Both the position numbers and the translations under genes were made by a program. Of a stretch of DNA of 64,000 nt, positions 52,726 to 61,396 are shown piece after piece (the stretch's first letter is position 1; every line of letters starts with the position of its first letter). The stretch spans positions 114,195-178,194 of the forward strand of contig DCDL01000024.1 of assembly GCA_002316385.1 (NCBI GenBank), read 5' to 3'. The notes below the pieces were generated by a model. The model ran no database searches. It saw only the letters and a list, made by a program, of their open reading frames with translations, and had not been told where the DNA came from. Origin of the DNA: Clostridium sp. UBA1056. Lineage in GTDB: Bacteria > Bacillota > Clostridia > Clostridiales > Clostridiaceae.

Positions 52726-54600
52726 ATGCTTCTTAATAGACATGATTTAATTAATATAAGAAATACCTATAAAGAGAGTTTTCAAAATGAAAAAGTAAAA
52801 ATTCTTGTATGTTCAGGTACTGGTTGCATAGCGGGTGGTGCATTAGATATATATGATGAGTTTGTAAGAATAATGAAGGAAAAGGATATAAAATGTGAGG
52901 TTAGATTAGAGAAAGAACCTCATGATAAATCTGTAGGAATTAAAAAAAGTGGTTGTCACGGATTCTGTGAAATGGGGCCTCTTGTAAGAATAGAACCATG
53001 GGGATACTTATACATAAAGGTTAAGCCGCAGGATTGTGAAGAAATAATAAATAAAACAATTCTTTCTGGTGAATGTGTAGAAAGGTTAGCTTATAAAAAG
53101 GATGATAAAGCTTATAAAACCCAAGAGGAAATACCTTTCTATAAAAAACAAACAAGATTAGCATTAGAGCATTGTGGTCATATTGATTCTACATCTATAG
53201 AAGAATACTTTGCTATAGGTGGATATTCTGCTTTAGAAAAAAGCTTATTTGATATGACAGCAGATGAAATTATAAAAGAAATTGATGAATCCAACTTAAG
53301 AGGTCGTGGAGGCGGTGGATTCCCAACAGGGCGTAAATGGTCTCAAGTAAAACGTCAACCTGAAGGTGAAAAGTATATTGTATGTAATGGAGATGAGGGA
53401 GACCCAGGTGCTTTCATGGATAGAAGTATAATGGAGGGAGACCCACATAGAGTTATAGAAGGAATGATGATTGCAGCAGTAGCTTGTGGAGCACAGGAAG
53501 GATACATATATGTGCGTGCAGAATATCCTCTTGCTGTAAGTAGGTTAAAAAATGCTATAGAAGAAGCTAAAAAGCATGGAATACTAGGTGAGAATATCCT
53601 TGGTACAGGCTTTAATATGAATATTAAAATCAATAAAGGAGCAGGAGCCTTTGTATGTGGAGAGGGAAGCGCCCTTACTGCTTCTATTGAAGGTAAAAGA
53701 GGTATGCCTAGAGTTAAGCCACCTAGAACTGTAGAACAAGGTTTATTTGGTAAACCAACAGTACTCAATAATGTAGAGACCTTTGCCAATGTACCTATAG
53801 TAATTGAAAAGGGCTCTGAATGGTATAAAGCAATTGGACCAGAAAAGAACAATGGAACAAAAGCCTTTGCTTTAACAGGAAATATTGAAAATACAGGACT
53901 TATAGAAGTTCCAATGGGTACAACTTTAAGAGAAATAATATTTGATATTGGTGGAGGAATAAGAGACAGAAGAGAATTTAAAGCTGTTCAAATAGGAGGT
54001 CCTTCAGGTGGATGTTTAACAAAAGAGCATTTAGATTTACCATTAGATTTTGATTCCTTAAAAAAGGCAGGAGCTATGATCGGTTCTGGTGGACTTGTTG
54101 TTATGGACGAAAATACTTGTATGGTAGAAGTGGCTAGATTCTTTATGAACTTTACTCAAAATGAGTCTTGTGGTAAGTGTATACCATGCCGTGAAGGTAC
54201 TAAGAGAATGCTTGAAATTTTAGAAAGAATTGTGGCTGGTAAAGGTGAGATTGAAGATATTGATTTATTACTAGAACTTGCAGATACTATATCTTCTACT
54301 GCTTTATGTGGATTAGGAAAGACAGCAGCTTTCCCAGTAGTAAGTACTATTAATAATTTCCGTAGTGAGTATGAAGCTCATATTATTGATAAAAAATGTC
54401 CAACGAAGACATGTCAAAAATTAAAAACTATCTTTATAGAAGCAGATCTTTGCAAAGGTTGTTCAAAATGTTCAAGAATTTGTCCAGTAGGTGCAATTTC
54501 AGGTAAGATAAAGGAGCCTTTTGTAATTGATAAGAACAAATGCATTAAATGTGGTGCCTGTGTTGAAGCTTGTGCCTTTAAAGCTATAAAGGAGGATTAA
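52726..54600 (+). CDS. NuoF-like flavin/Fe-S subunit of [FeFe]-hydrogenase (HydB-type)
   Basis: 624 residues. An N-terminal thioredoxin-like 2Fe-2S part (CSGTGCIAGG, SGCHGFCEMGP), then the FMN/NADH core with RGRGGGGFPTGRKW, NGDEGDPGAFMDRS and GAGAFVCGEGSAL. A 4Fe-4S site SCGKCIPCREGT lies near 479-490. Two ferredoxin-type 4Fe-4S clusters close the protein (CKGCSKCSRICP, CIKCGACVEAC). This layout is that of HydB in electron-bifurcating hydrogenases. Four bases separate it from the hydA-like gene. Confidence 0.93.
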   Translation: MLLNRHDLINIRNTYKESFQNEKVKILVCSGTGCIAGGALDIYDEFVRIMKEKDIKCEVRLEKEPHDKSVGIKKSGCHGFCEMGPLVRIEPWGYLYIKVKPQDCEEIINKTILSGECVERLAYKKDDKAYKTQEEIPFYKKQTRLALEHCGHIDSTSIEEYFAIGGYSALEKSLFDMTADEIIKEIDESNLRGRGGGGFPTGRKWSQVKRQPEGEKYIVCNGDEGDPGAFMDRSIMEGDPHRVIEGMMIAAVACGAQEGYIYVRAEYPLAVSRLKNAIEEAKKHGILGENILGTGFNMNIKINKGAGAFVCGEGSALTASIEGKRGMPRVKPPRTVEQGLFGKPTVLNNVETFANVPIVIEKGSEWYKAIGPEKNNGTKAFALTGNIENTGLIEVPMGTTLREIIFDIGGGIRDRREFKAVQIGGPSGGCLTKEHLDLPLDFDSLKKAGAMIGSGGLVVMDENTCMVEVARFFMNFTQNESCGKCIPCREGTKRMLEILERIVAGKGEIEDIDLLLELADTISSTALCGLGKTAAFPVVSTINNFRSEYEAHIIDKKCPTKTCQKLKTIFIEADLCKGCSKCSRICPVGAISGKIKEPFVIDKNKCIKCGACVEACAFKAIKED

Positions 54601-54604
54601 TAGA

Positions 54605-56293
54605 ATGAATGAACAATTTATGATTATAGATAATATCCCGGTAGAAATAAAGGGAGAGAAAAATATTTTAGAGCTTATTAGAAAAGCAGGCATAGATTTA
54701 CCTACTTTCTGTTATTACTCAGAGCTTTCTGTATATGGAGCTTGCCGTATGTGTATGGTGGAAAATAAGTGGGGAGGTATTGAAGCTGCATGCTCTACTC
54801 CACCAAAGGCTGGTATGGAAGTATACACTAATACTCCTAGATTAAGAAAATATAGAAAAAATATATTAGAATTATTACTTTCAAATCACTGTAGAGATTG
54901 TACTACCTGTGAGAAAAATACACACTGTAAGTTACAGGACCTAGCTCAACGTTTTGGAATTAAAGATATAAGATTTAATAATACAGCAGAAAAAAGTGAA
55001 TTAGATAAATCCTCTTTATGCATAGTAAGAGATAAGAGTAAATGTATCCTATGTGGTGACTGTGTTAGAATGTGTAATGAAGTTCAAAATGTAGGTGCTA
55101 TTGACTTCTTAAAAAGAGGAGCAGAAATGACTGTAGGCGCAGTATTTGATAAACCAATTGGAGAATCAAACTGTGTAGGTTGTGGTCAATGTGCAGCAGT
55201 ATGTCCTACAGGTGCCATAGTAGTAAAAAATGATACACAAAAGTTATGGAAAGAATTAAGTGATAAAAACACTAAAGTAGTGGTTCAAATAGCTCCAGCT
55301 GTAAGAGTAGGAATTAGTGAAGAGCTTGGACAAAAAGATGGCGAAAATGTAATGGGCAAAATTGTTGGGGCTTTAAAGAGAATGGGCTTTGACGAAGTAT
55401 TTGACACATCCACTGGAGCCGATCTTACAGTATTAGAAGAGACAGGGGAATTCCTTTCAAGATTAGAGAATAATGAAAAGCTCCCTCTATTTACTTCATG
55501 CTGTCCAGCTTGGGTTAATTATGTAGAAAGAAATTATCCAGAACTAATGAGTAATGTTTCTTCATGTAAATCTCCTATGCAGATGTTTGGTGCTGTCTTA
55601 AAGGAGCACTATAAACATTCTAATAAAAGAATAGTAAGTGTTGCTATAATGCCTTGTACAGCTAAGAAATTTGAAGCTAATAGGGATGAGTTTGAAGTTG
55701 AAGGAATAAAAGATGTAGACTATGTTATAACTACTCAAGAGCTTATATCTATGATAAAAGAATCTGGAATTGTATTTTCAGAGATAGAGCCAGAAGCTGT
55801 AGACATGCCTTTTGGTGTTAGCAGTGGTGCTGGAGTTATATTTGGTGTTACTGGTGGAGTTACAGAGGCAGTTTTAAGAAGAGTTCTAGATGACAAATCT
55901 GTATCTACATTGCGTTCTATAGCTTTTAATGGAGTAAGAGGAATGTCAGGAGTAAAGGAAACTAGTGTAACTGTAAATGATAAGGAATTAAAGATTGCTA
56001 TAGTTAGTGGTCTTAAGAATGCTGATGACCTTGTAAAAAAGATAAAATCAAAAGAAGTACATTATGACTTTATTGAAGTAATGGCTTGCCCAGGTGGATG
56101 TGTAGGTGGAGCTGGTCAACCATTTACCATGTCAGAAGGAAAACAAAAACGTGGAGCAGGATTATATGCAGCAGATAAGATGAGTAGCCTTAAACGCTCA
56201 GAAGAAAATCCAGTAATGATATCACTTTATTCAGGATTATTAAATGGAAAAGTTCATAAGTTATTACATGTGAATTACAATAGAGGGGAGTAA
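54605..56293 (+). CDS. hydA: [FeFe]-hydrogenase catalytic subunit (HydA-type)
   Basis: 562 residues. N-terminal plant-type 2Fe-2S (CYYSELSVYGACRMCMVE), His-Cys3 4Fe-4S (HCRDCTTCEKNTHC), two 4Fe-4S (CILCGDCVRMC, CVGCGQCAAVCP), then the H-cluster motifs TSCCPAWV (near 297), MPCTAKKFEANR (near 349) and MACPGGCVGGAGQP (near 493). It makes or uses hydrogen. The NuoE and NuoF partners suggest an NADH- and ferredoxin-linked bifurcating enzyme. It lacks the extra C-terminal 2Fe-2S domain of longer homologues; the next gene may supply it. Confidence 0.95.
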   Translation: MNEQFMIIDNIPVEIKGEKNILELIRKAGIDLPTFCYYSELSVYGACRMCMVENKWGGIEAACSTPPKAGMEVYTNTPRLRKYRKNILELLLSNHCRDCTTCEKNTHCKLQDLAQRFGIKDIRFNNTAEKSELDKSSLCIVRDKSKCILCGDCVRMCNEVQNVGAIDFLKRGAEMTVGAVFDKPIGESNCVGCGQCAAVCPTGAIVVKNDTQKLWKELSDKNTKVVVQIAPAVRVGISEELGQKDGENVMGKIVGALKRMGFDEVFDTSTGADLTVLEETGEFLSRLENNEKLPLFTSCCPAWVNYVERNYPELMSNVSSCKSPMQMFGAVLKEHYKHSNKRIVSVAIMPCTAKKFEANRDEFEVEGIKDVDYVITTQELISMIKESGIVFSEIEPEAVDMPFGVSSGAGVIFGVTGGVTEAVLRRVLDDKSVSTLRSIAFNGVRGMSGVKETSVTVNDKELKIAIVSGLKNADDLVKKIKSKEVHYDFIEVMACPGGCVGGAGQPFTMSEGKQKRGAGLYAADKMSSLKRSEENPVMISLYSGLLNGKVHKLLHVNYNRGE

Positions 56294-56298
56294 GAGCT

Positions 56299-56547
56299 GT
56301 GATAAACGTGAGTGTTTGTATAGGTAGTGCCTGTCATGTAAAGGGTTCTTATAATGTTATAAATGCATTTCAACAGAGTATTGAAGAATATGATCTATCT
56401 GACAAAGTAGAATTAAAGGCAGTATTTTGTTTAGGTCACTGTTCTGATGCTGTATCTGTAAAAATTGATAATGGAGAAGTCTATAGTGTATCAGGATTAA
56501 CAGCAAAGAGTTTCTTCAAAAAAGAAATATTACCAAGAATAAAATAA
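56299..56547 (+). CDS. Small thioredoxin-like [2Fe-2S] protein
   Basis: 82 residues from a GTG 5 bases after the hydA-like stop. C7 and C12 (VCIGSACHVKG) with C44 and C48 (VFCLGHCSD) match the four-Cys pattern of the NuoE-like 2Fe-2S fold. GGGAGTAAGAG lies upstream. It looks like a detached version of the domain fused to the C-terminus of HydA in some bifurcating enzymes. It could be a fourth subunit or an independent electron carrier. Confidence 0.85.
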   Translation: MINVSVCIGSACHVKGSYNVINAFQQSIEEYDLSDKVELKAVFCLGHCSDAVSVKIDNGEVYSVSGLTAKSFFKKEILPRIK

Positions 56548-56700
56548 AGCATTGTTTTAAATTTTAATTGATATATGTCTACAAAAAATAGAGTTTTTTA
56601 ATCTAGAGAATATAGAAAAACTATAGAATTTTATATAGAACTATTACTTAACTGTTAATTTAAATTTATATATGTGATATAATGATTTGAATATTAATTG

Positions 56701-56747
56701 TTAAACTTCAGAGATGTTTATAGATATCTCTGAAGTTTAATTTAACT
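56701..56747. terminator. Terminator of the hydrogenase operon
   Basis: TTAAACTTCAGAGAT (56701-56715) pairs with ATCTCTGAAGTTTAA (56726-56740), 15 perfect pairs, followed by TTTAACTT. It lies 153 bases after the last gene; nothing else was found in 56548-56852. Confidence 0.75.
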
Positions 56748-56852
56748 TATATCACAACTAGTTATATTAATAATTTCTATTTATAAGCTATAGGAATGTT
56801 ATGAAGCTAGTATGGATTAAAATTAAGAATAAATTAACAGGAGCTGATAAAA

Positions 56853-57275
56853 ATGTACGTACTATTTGGTGATAATGTAATTCATAATGATGAGATGAAA
56901 GAAATAATAGAAAGTAAGTCAGATTTTAAAGTTATTAAAGACATGACAAAGGGAACTAAAAGAGAAGATGTTCATGCCTTTTGCTTAAGCGTGCCAGTTT
57001 CAACTTTAAATGAGATTATAGAAGAGGAGTATGAGGATTTTAACCTAAGTGAAATGGAAGAGGATGACCTTTTTGATGAATATCTTAGTTTAGCAGAAGA
57101 AATGGCTTTAGATATGGAGGAGTTTATTCCAGAGGAAGCTATTATAGATGCAAAGGCATATAAATGGGATCAATCCGATAATGATATAAAGGTAATTGTT
57201 ATAATTGGTAACGATGAAGTAGAAGAAAGAAAACTAAGAGATCTAATGAAAAGATTATTAACTCAAGCAGAATAA
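56853..57275 (+). CDS. Acidic protein of unknown function
   Basis: 140 residues, rich in Glu and Asp, with a very acidic centre (IIEEEYEDFNLSEMEEDDLFDEYLS). The ends are alpha/beta (MYVLFGDNVIHNDEMKEIIE and KVIVIIGNDEVEERKLRDLM). No family recognised, no signal peptide or membrane segment. AACAGGAG precedes the ATG. It stands alone between the hydrogenase operon and htpG. Confidence 0.8.
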   Translation: MYVLFGDNVIHNDEMKEIIESKSDFKVIKDMTKGTKREDVHAFCLSVPVSTLNEIIEEEYEDFNLSEMEEDDLFDEYLSLAEEMALDMEEFIPEEAIIDAKAYKWDQSDNDIKVIVIIGNDEVEERKLRDLMKRLLTQAE

Positions 57276-57454
57276 AGTAATATTTCACAAAAAATTTACA
57301 ATATATCCTTTATTTTATATAGATTTGGGTATAGAATATTTTGTACGGGCAAGTATAATAATTTTTATATTAAAATAAAACTATTTAAATTTAACTATGA
57401 CAATAAATTATTAATACTTTAATATTTAACATTTTGTATTTGGAGGAGATATAT

Positions 57455-59320
57455 ATGCTTAAGGAGAATGGAAACATTTCAATTCACACTGAAAACATAA
57501 TGCCGATTATAAAAAAATGGCTATATTCAGATAAGGATATATTTGTAAGGGAACTTATCAGTAATGGATGTGATGCCATTAATAAGCTAGAGAGATTAGT
57601 AACCTTTGGAGAAGCTAATATAGAAGAGAATAAGTACGAAGTCGCTGTATCCTTAAACAAAGATGAAAAAACTATAAAATTTATTGATAATGGTATAGGA
57701 ATGACTGCTGAGGAAGTAAAAAAATATATTAATCAAGTAGCTTTCTCAGGAGCAGAAGAGTTTTTATCTAAATATAAAGATAAAATAGATGAGGGTAAAG
57801 GAATAATTGGTCATTTTGGCCTAGGGTTTTATTCAGCCTTTATGGTGTCTGAAAAGGTTGAAATTGATACTCTATCCTATAAAGAGGGCGCAGAAGCCGT
57901 TAAATGGACTTGTGATGGCGGTACAGAATATGAAATTGAACCTTCTGAAAGAAGTTCAAGAGGAACTACTGTTACTCTTCATATAAGTGAAGATAGTAAT
58001 GAGTTTTTGGATTATTATAAATTAAGAGAAATAATTAAGAAACATTGTAATTTCTTCCCTGTAGAGATTTATCTAATAGATGAAAATGAAAAGAAAGAGG
58101 AGAAAGATGCAGAAGAGAATATAGAAAAATCTCCTTTAAATGATACAAAGCCACTATGGATGAAAGCTCCAAAGGATTGTACGGATGAAGAATATAAAGA
58201 ATTCTATAGAAAAGTCTTCAATGAATATAATGATCCACTATTTTGGATTCATATGAATGTAGATTATCCATTTAACTTAAAAGGGATATTATACTTTCCT
58301 AAATTAAAACACGAATTTGAAGCTGCAGAAGGTGAAGTAAAGCTTTATAACAAGCAAGTATTCGTTGCAGATAATATTAAAGAAGTTATTCCAGAATTTT
58401 TACTACTATTAAAAGGTGTTATTGATTGTGAGGATATTCCTTTAAATGTATCAAGAAGCTTTTTACAAAAGGATAGTAATGTAGCTAAGGTTTCTAGACA
58501 TATTGTAAATAAAGTTGCAGATAAGCTTACATCTTTATTTAAAAATCATAGAGATGAGTACAATGGATTTTGGAAGGATATAAATATCTTCATTAAATAT
58601 GGCTGCTTAAGAGATGAGAAGTTCTATGAGAAGGTTAAAGACATAATAGTTTTTAAAACAACTAATGGAGAACATGTAACCTTAAAGCAATATCTAGAAA
58701 ATAACAAAGAAAAGCATGATAAGAAGGTTATTTATGTTAACGATGAGAAGCAGCAATCTCAATATATTAAAATGCTAAAAGATAATGGATTAGAAGCAGT
58801 AATCCTAAATACCACACTGGATAGTCATTTTATTACTTTAATTGAGAGCAAAGAAGAAGGAGTACAATTTAGTAGAATTGATTCTGATCTAACAGAAATA
58901 CTTAAAGCTGATGTAAAAAATGAAAATCAAGAAGTAAATAAAGAAATAGAAGATATATTTAAGAATGCTATAAGTAAAGAAGCTCTAAAGATTTCTGTAG
59001 AGCCTATCAAAGCTGAAGAAACACCTGCCATGATTACTTTATCAGAGCAATCTAGAAGAATGGCTGAAATGAGTGTAATGTTTGGTGGAGGGGATATGTC
59101 AATGTTCCCTAAGGAAGAGACTTTAGTTGTAAATAATACCAATTCACTAATTAAAAAATTACTTAACATATCTAAAGATGAGAATAAAAAGGATTTAGTT
59201 AATGAAATTTGTAATCACGTTTATGATTTAGCTATGATAAGTCATGGACAGTTAGAAGCCGATGAAATGGCTAGTTTCATTAAAAGAAGTAATGATTTAC
59301 TTCGAAAATTAATTGATTAG
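57455..59320 (+). CDS. htpG: Hsp90-type chaperone HtpG
   Basis: 621 residues from ATG 57455, 7 bases after GGAGGAG; an in-frame non-ATG start 21 bases upstream would include that site. GHKL ATPase motifs: FVRELISNGCDAINKL, IDNGIGM, GHFGLGFYSAFMV and GTTVTLHI. A middle domain with LPLNVSRSFLQ-like IPLNVSRSFLQKD and a C-terminal dimerisation domain with SEQSRRMAEMS follow. Dimeric, ATP-driven chaperone. Ends in a strong terminator. Confidence 0.96.
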   Translation: MLKENGNISIHTENIMPIIKKWLYSDKDIFVRELISNGCDAINKLERLVTFGEANIEENKYEVAVSLNKDEKTIKFIDNGIGMTAEEVKKYINQVAFSGAEEFLSKYKDKIDEGKGIIGHFGLGFYSAFMVSEKVEIDTLSYKEGAEAVKWTCDGGTEYEIEPSERSSRGTTVTLHISEDSNEFLDYYKLREIIKKHCNFFPVEIYLIDENEKKEEKDAEENIEKSPLNDTKPLWMKAPKDCTDEEYKEFYRKVFNEYNDPLFWIHMNVDYPFNLKGILYFPKLKHEFEAAEGEVKLYNKQVFVADNIKEVIPEFLLLLKGVIDCEDIPLNVSRSFLQKDSNVAKVSRHIVNKVADKLTSLFKNHRDEYNGFWKDINIFIKYGCLRDEKFYEKVKDIIVFKTTNGEHVTLKQYLENNKEKHDKKVIYVNDEKQQSQYIKMLKDNGLEAVILNTTLDSHFITLIESKEEGVQFSRIDSDLTEILKADVKNENQEVNKEIEDIFKNAISKEALKISVEPIKAEETPAMITLSEQSRRMAEMSVMFGGGDMSMFPKEETLVVNNTNSLIKKLLNISKDENKKDLVNEICNHVYDLAMISHGQLEADEMASFIKRSNDLLRKLID

Positions 59321-59344
59321 AAAAATTATATAATTTTATTTTAC

Positions 59345-59384
59345 AAATAGCCTCCTGCTTTTTAAAAGCAGGAGGCTATTTTAA
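59345..59384. terminator. Terminator after htpG
   Basis: AAATAGCCTCCTGCTTTT (59345-59362) pairs with AAAAGCAGGAGGCTATTT (59363-59382 allowing the small loop). GC-rich for this genome, and followed by TAAAT; the A/T ends of the stem give T-runs on both strands. Confidence 0.88.
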
Positions 59385-59562
59385 ATAAAAAAGTCAAAAT
59401 AAGTTGTAATAGATTTAATTTAAATGAAATATATGTAAAAAAAGATAATTTTATGATATAATTACATTGTTATAAGTATTAACCTTTTATGAATAAATTT
59501 CAAAATGGAGTGGTATATTTTCGATAAAATAAAGACAATTTATCTTTGAGGAGGAAAAATGT

Positions 59563-60267
59563 ATGGATACTATAGGTATAATTGGAACTACGGATATTGA
59601 AATCAAGTATATTAAAGAAAGCATAGAAATAGTAAATCAAATTATGTATGCAGGATTCTTATTCTATATAGGAAATTACAAGAATCTGAATATCGTACTA
59701 TGTTGTGCAGGTATTGGAAAAGTGAATTCAGCAGGATGTACTCAAATATTAATCACAAAATTTAATGTTAAAAGAATCATTAGCACTGGCATTGCTGGTA
59801 GCTTAAATCCAAAGGTGAAGATTTGCGATATAGTTATCTCTAATAGGGTTACTTGTCATGATGTAACAAAATCACAGATGAAGAACTTCTTTCCTCACGA
59901 AGATGAATTTATTTCAGATGAGCATTTAAAAAGAATGGCTATAAAGGCTTACAATAAGATAGAGCTAAAGGAATGTACCTATCATATAGGAAAAATAATT
60001 ACAGGAGAAATCTTTGTAGCAGACAATAAATTAAGAAATTCTTTAAGAACAAAATATCATGCAGAATGTGTGGATATGGAAGGTGGAGCCATAGCACACA
60101 TATGTTATATAAATAAAATACCTTTTATACTTATAAGGGGTATTTGTGATAATGCAGACAACTATGCATACATAGTATATAAACAGCTAGATATGGTAGC
60201 AGCTTATAACTCTTCAAAATTTTTAGTGAATTTATTAGAGGAAGCTAATGCAAATAAAATATCTTGA
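59563..60267 (+). CDS. 5'-methylthioadenosine/S-adenosylhomocysteine nucleosidase-family protein
   Basis: 234 residues. Begins TIGIIGTTDIEIKYIKE, where E13 aligns with the catalytic Glu of E. coli MTAN. TGIAGSLNPK binds the substrate, VDMEGGAIAH holds the sugar-binding Glu and RGICDNAD the catalytic Asp. It cleaves MTA and SAH to adenine and a thioribose sugar, and so feeds methionine salvage and autoinducer-2 precursors. Divergent from the usual GAMEEE start, so it may prefer another nucleoside. GAGGAGG precedes the ATG. Its end forms a hairpin (AATATCTTG with CAAGATATT, 60258-60283). Confidence 0.85.
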   Translation: MDTIGIIGTTDIEIKYIKESIEIVNQIMYAGFLFYIGNYKNLNIVLCCAGIGKVNSAGCTQILITKFNVKRIISTGIAGSLNPKVKICDIVISNRVTCHDVTKSQMKNFFPHEDEFISDEHLKRMAIKAYNKIELKECTYHIGKIITGEIFVADNKLRNSLRTKYHAECVDMEGGAIAHICYINKIPFILIRGICDNADNYAYIVYKQLDMVAAYNSSKFLVNLLEEANANKIS

Positions 60268-60413
60268 TGATTTTCAAGATATTATATATATAAAGAAGTT
60301 ATTTTAAATCAATATAATTATTTTAAAGTAATTTTTTCATGTATAACACTCTTTATATATGGTAAAGTATTGTATATATAATTAGAAGGAGATAAAGTAA
60401 AGGAGAAAAATAT

Positions 60414-60896
60414 ATGGAACATGTGAAGCATACTTTTGAACCTGTCTTTGATAAGGACTCGGAGATTTTAATATTAGGAACACTTCCATCAGTAAAGTCT
60501 CGTGAAGTAGACTTTTATTATGGCAACCCACAAAATAGATTTTGGAAGGTAATTGGAACATTAACAGGATGTAATAATTATAGTACCATAGAAGAAAAGA
60601 AAAAAATGCTTTTAGAAAATAAGATAGCTATCTGGGATACTATAGAATCTTGTGACATAGAAGGTTCGAGTGATTCAAGTATTACTAATGTGGTACCAGT
60701 TGATTTATCAGTTATTTTAAATAATAGCAATGTTAAAAGGATATATGCAAATGGAGGAAAAGCATATGAACTTTATAATAAGTACTTATTAGATAAGACT
60801 AGAATTAGAATAATTAAACTACCATCAACTAGTCCCGCTAATGCAAGATTTAGTTTAGAGAAATTACTTAATGAGTGGAGTGAAATATTTAAATAG
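60414..60896 (+). CDS. DNA-deoxyinosine/uracil glycosylase (UDG family 6, HDG-like)
   Basis: 160 residues. ILILGTLPSVKSREVDFYYGNPQNRFWKVIG contains the family's active-site segment, with the Asn of GNPQNRFW as likely catalytic residue, and LPSTSPANARF is the second motif. Family 6 enzymes remove hypoxanthine, and some remove uracil, from DNA to start base-excision repair. AAGGAG precedes the ATG. Confidence 0.88.
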   Translation: MEHVKHTFEPVFDKDSEILILGTLPSVKSREVDFYYGNPQNRFWKVIGTLTGCNNYSTIEEKKKMLLENKIAIWDTIESCDIEGSSDSSITNVVPVDLSVILNNSNVKRIYANGGKAYELYNKYLLDKTRIRIIKLPSTSPANARFSLEKLLNEWSEIFK

Positions 60897-61396
60897 ATGT
60901 ATGAGTACTATGGTTTGCTACATCATTAAAACTTCAATAATCTCAACAATAAAGTAATATATACACTAAAGATTAAGGGGGAAATAAATAGGCGAATGGT
61001 TATAGTTTTTAGATTATGAATTTTTGTTTACGTCCCGTGTATATTACTTTGCATTATACCACTTTTATAATCAGATTGCATTTTAATTATCAGAAGATTA
61101 TGTTTCTTCTAGGCAGCCTAAGCCTAGTAGTACTAATAGATTGAAAGTCCAAGAACATAAAAACATACGAAAGGTCAATGAGGTTTAGCTAATAATCCTT
61201 AATCAGGATAAATATAATTACTTTCTAAAATATGTTGTTACTTGTGTATATATTTTGAGTTTTTGGTGTGAAATAGATATGATTTAAATAAATACCATTC
61301 AGAATTATTAAAGAAATTTGTCTATAATGAAAATCGAGATGATGATGAAAATGTATTAAGCAATGTAGAAAGTGATGTTTAAGATAAGGAGGATCT
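60897..61396. other. 500-base gap with a likely gene remnant
   Basis: No full gene was found. From 61272 to 61382 a 36-codon frame without a start codon reads NRYDLNKYHSELLKKFVYN and ends DDENVLSNVESDV before TAA. Its composition is normal for coding DNA here, so it looks like the end of a decayed gene, 15 bases before the next ATG. No repeat, RNA gene or clear terminator was recognised in the rest. Confidence 0.4.

Noticed and set aside
53355..53852. 165-codon reverse-strand frame within the NuoF-like gene
   Set aside because: The forward frame has conserved flavin and Fe-S motifs across this stretch; the reverse frame has none.
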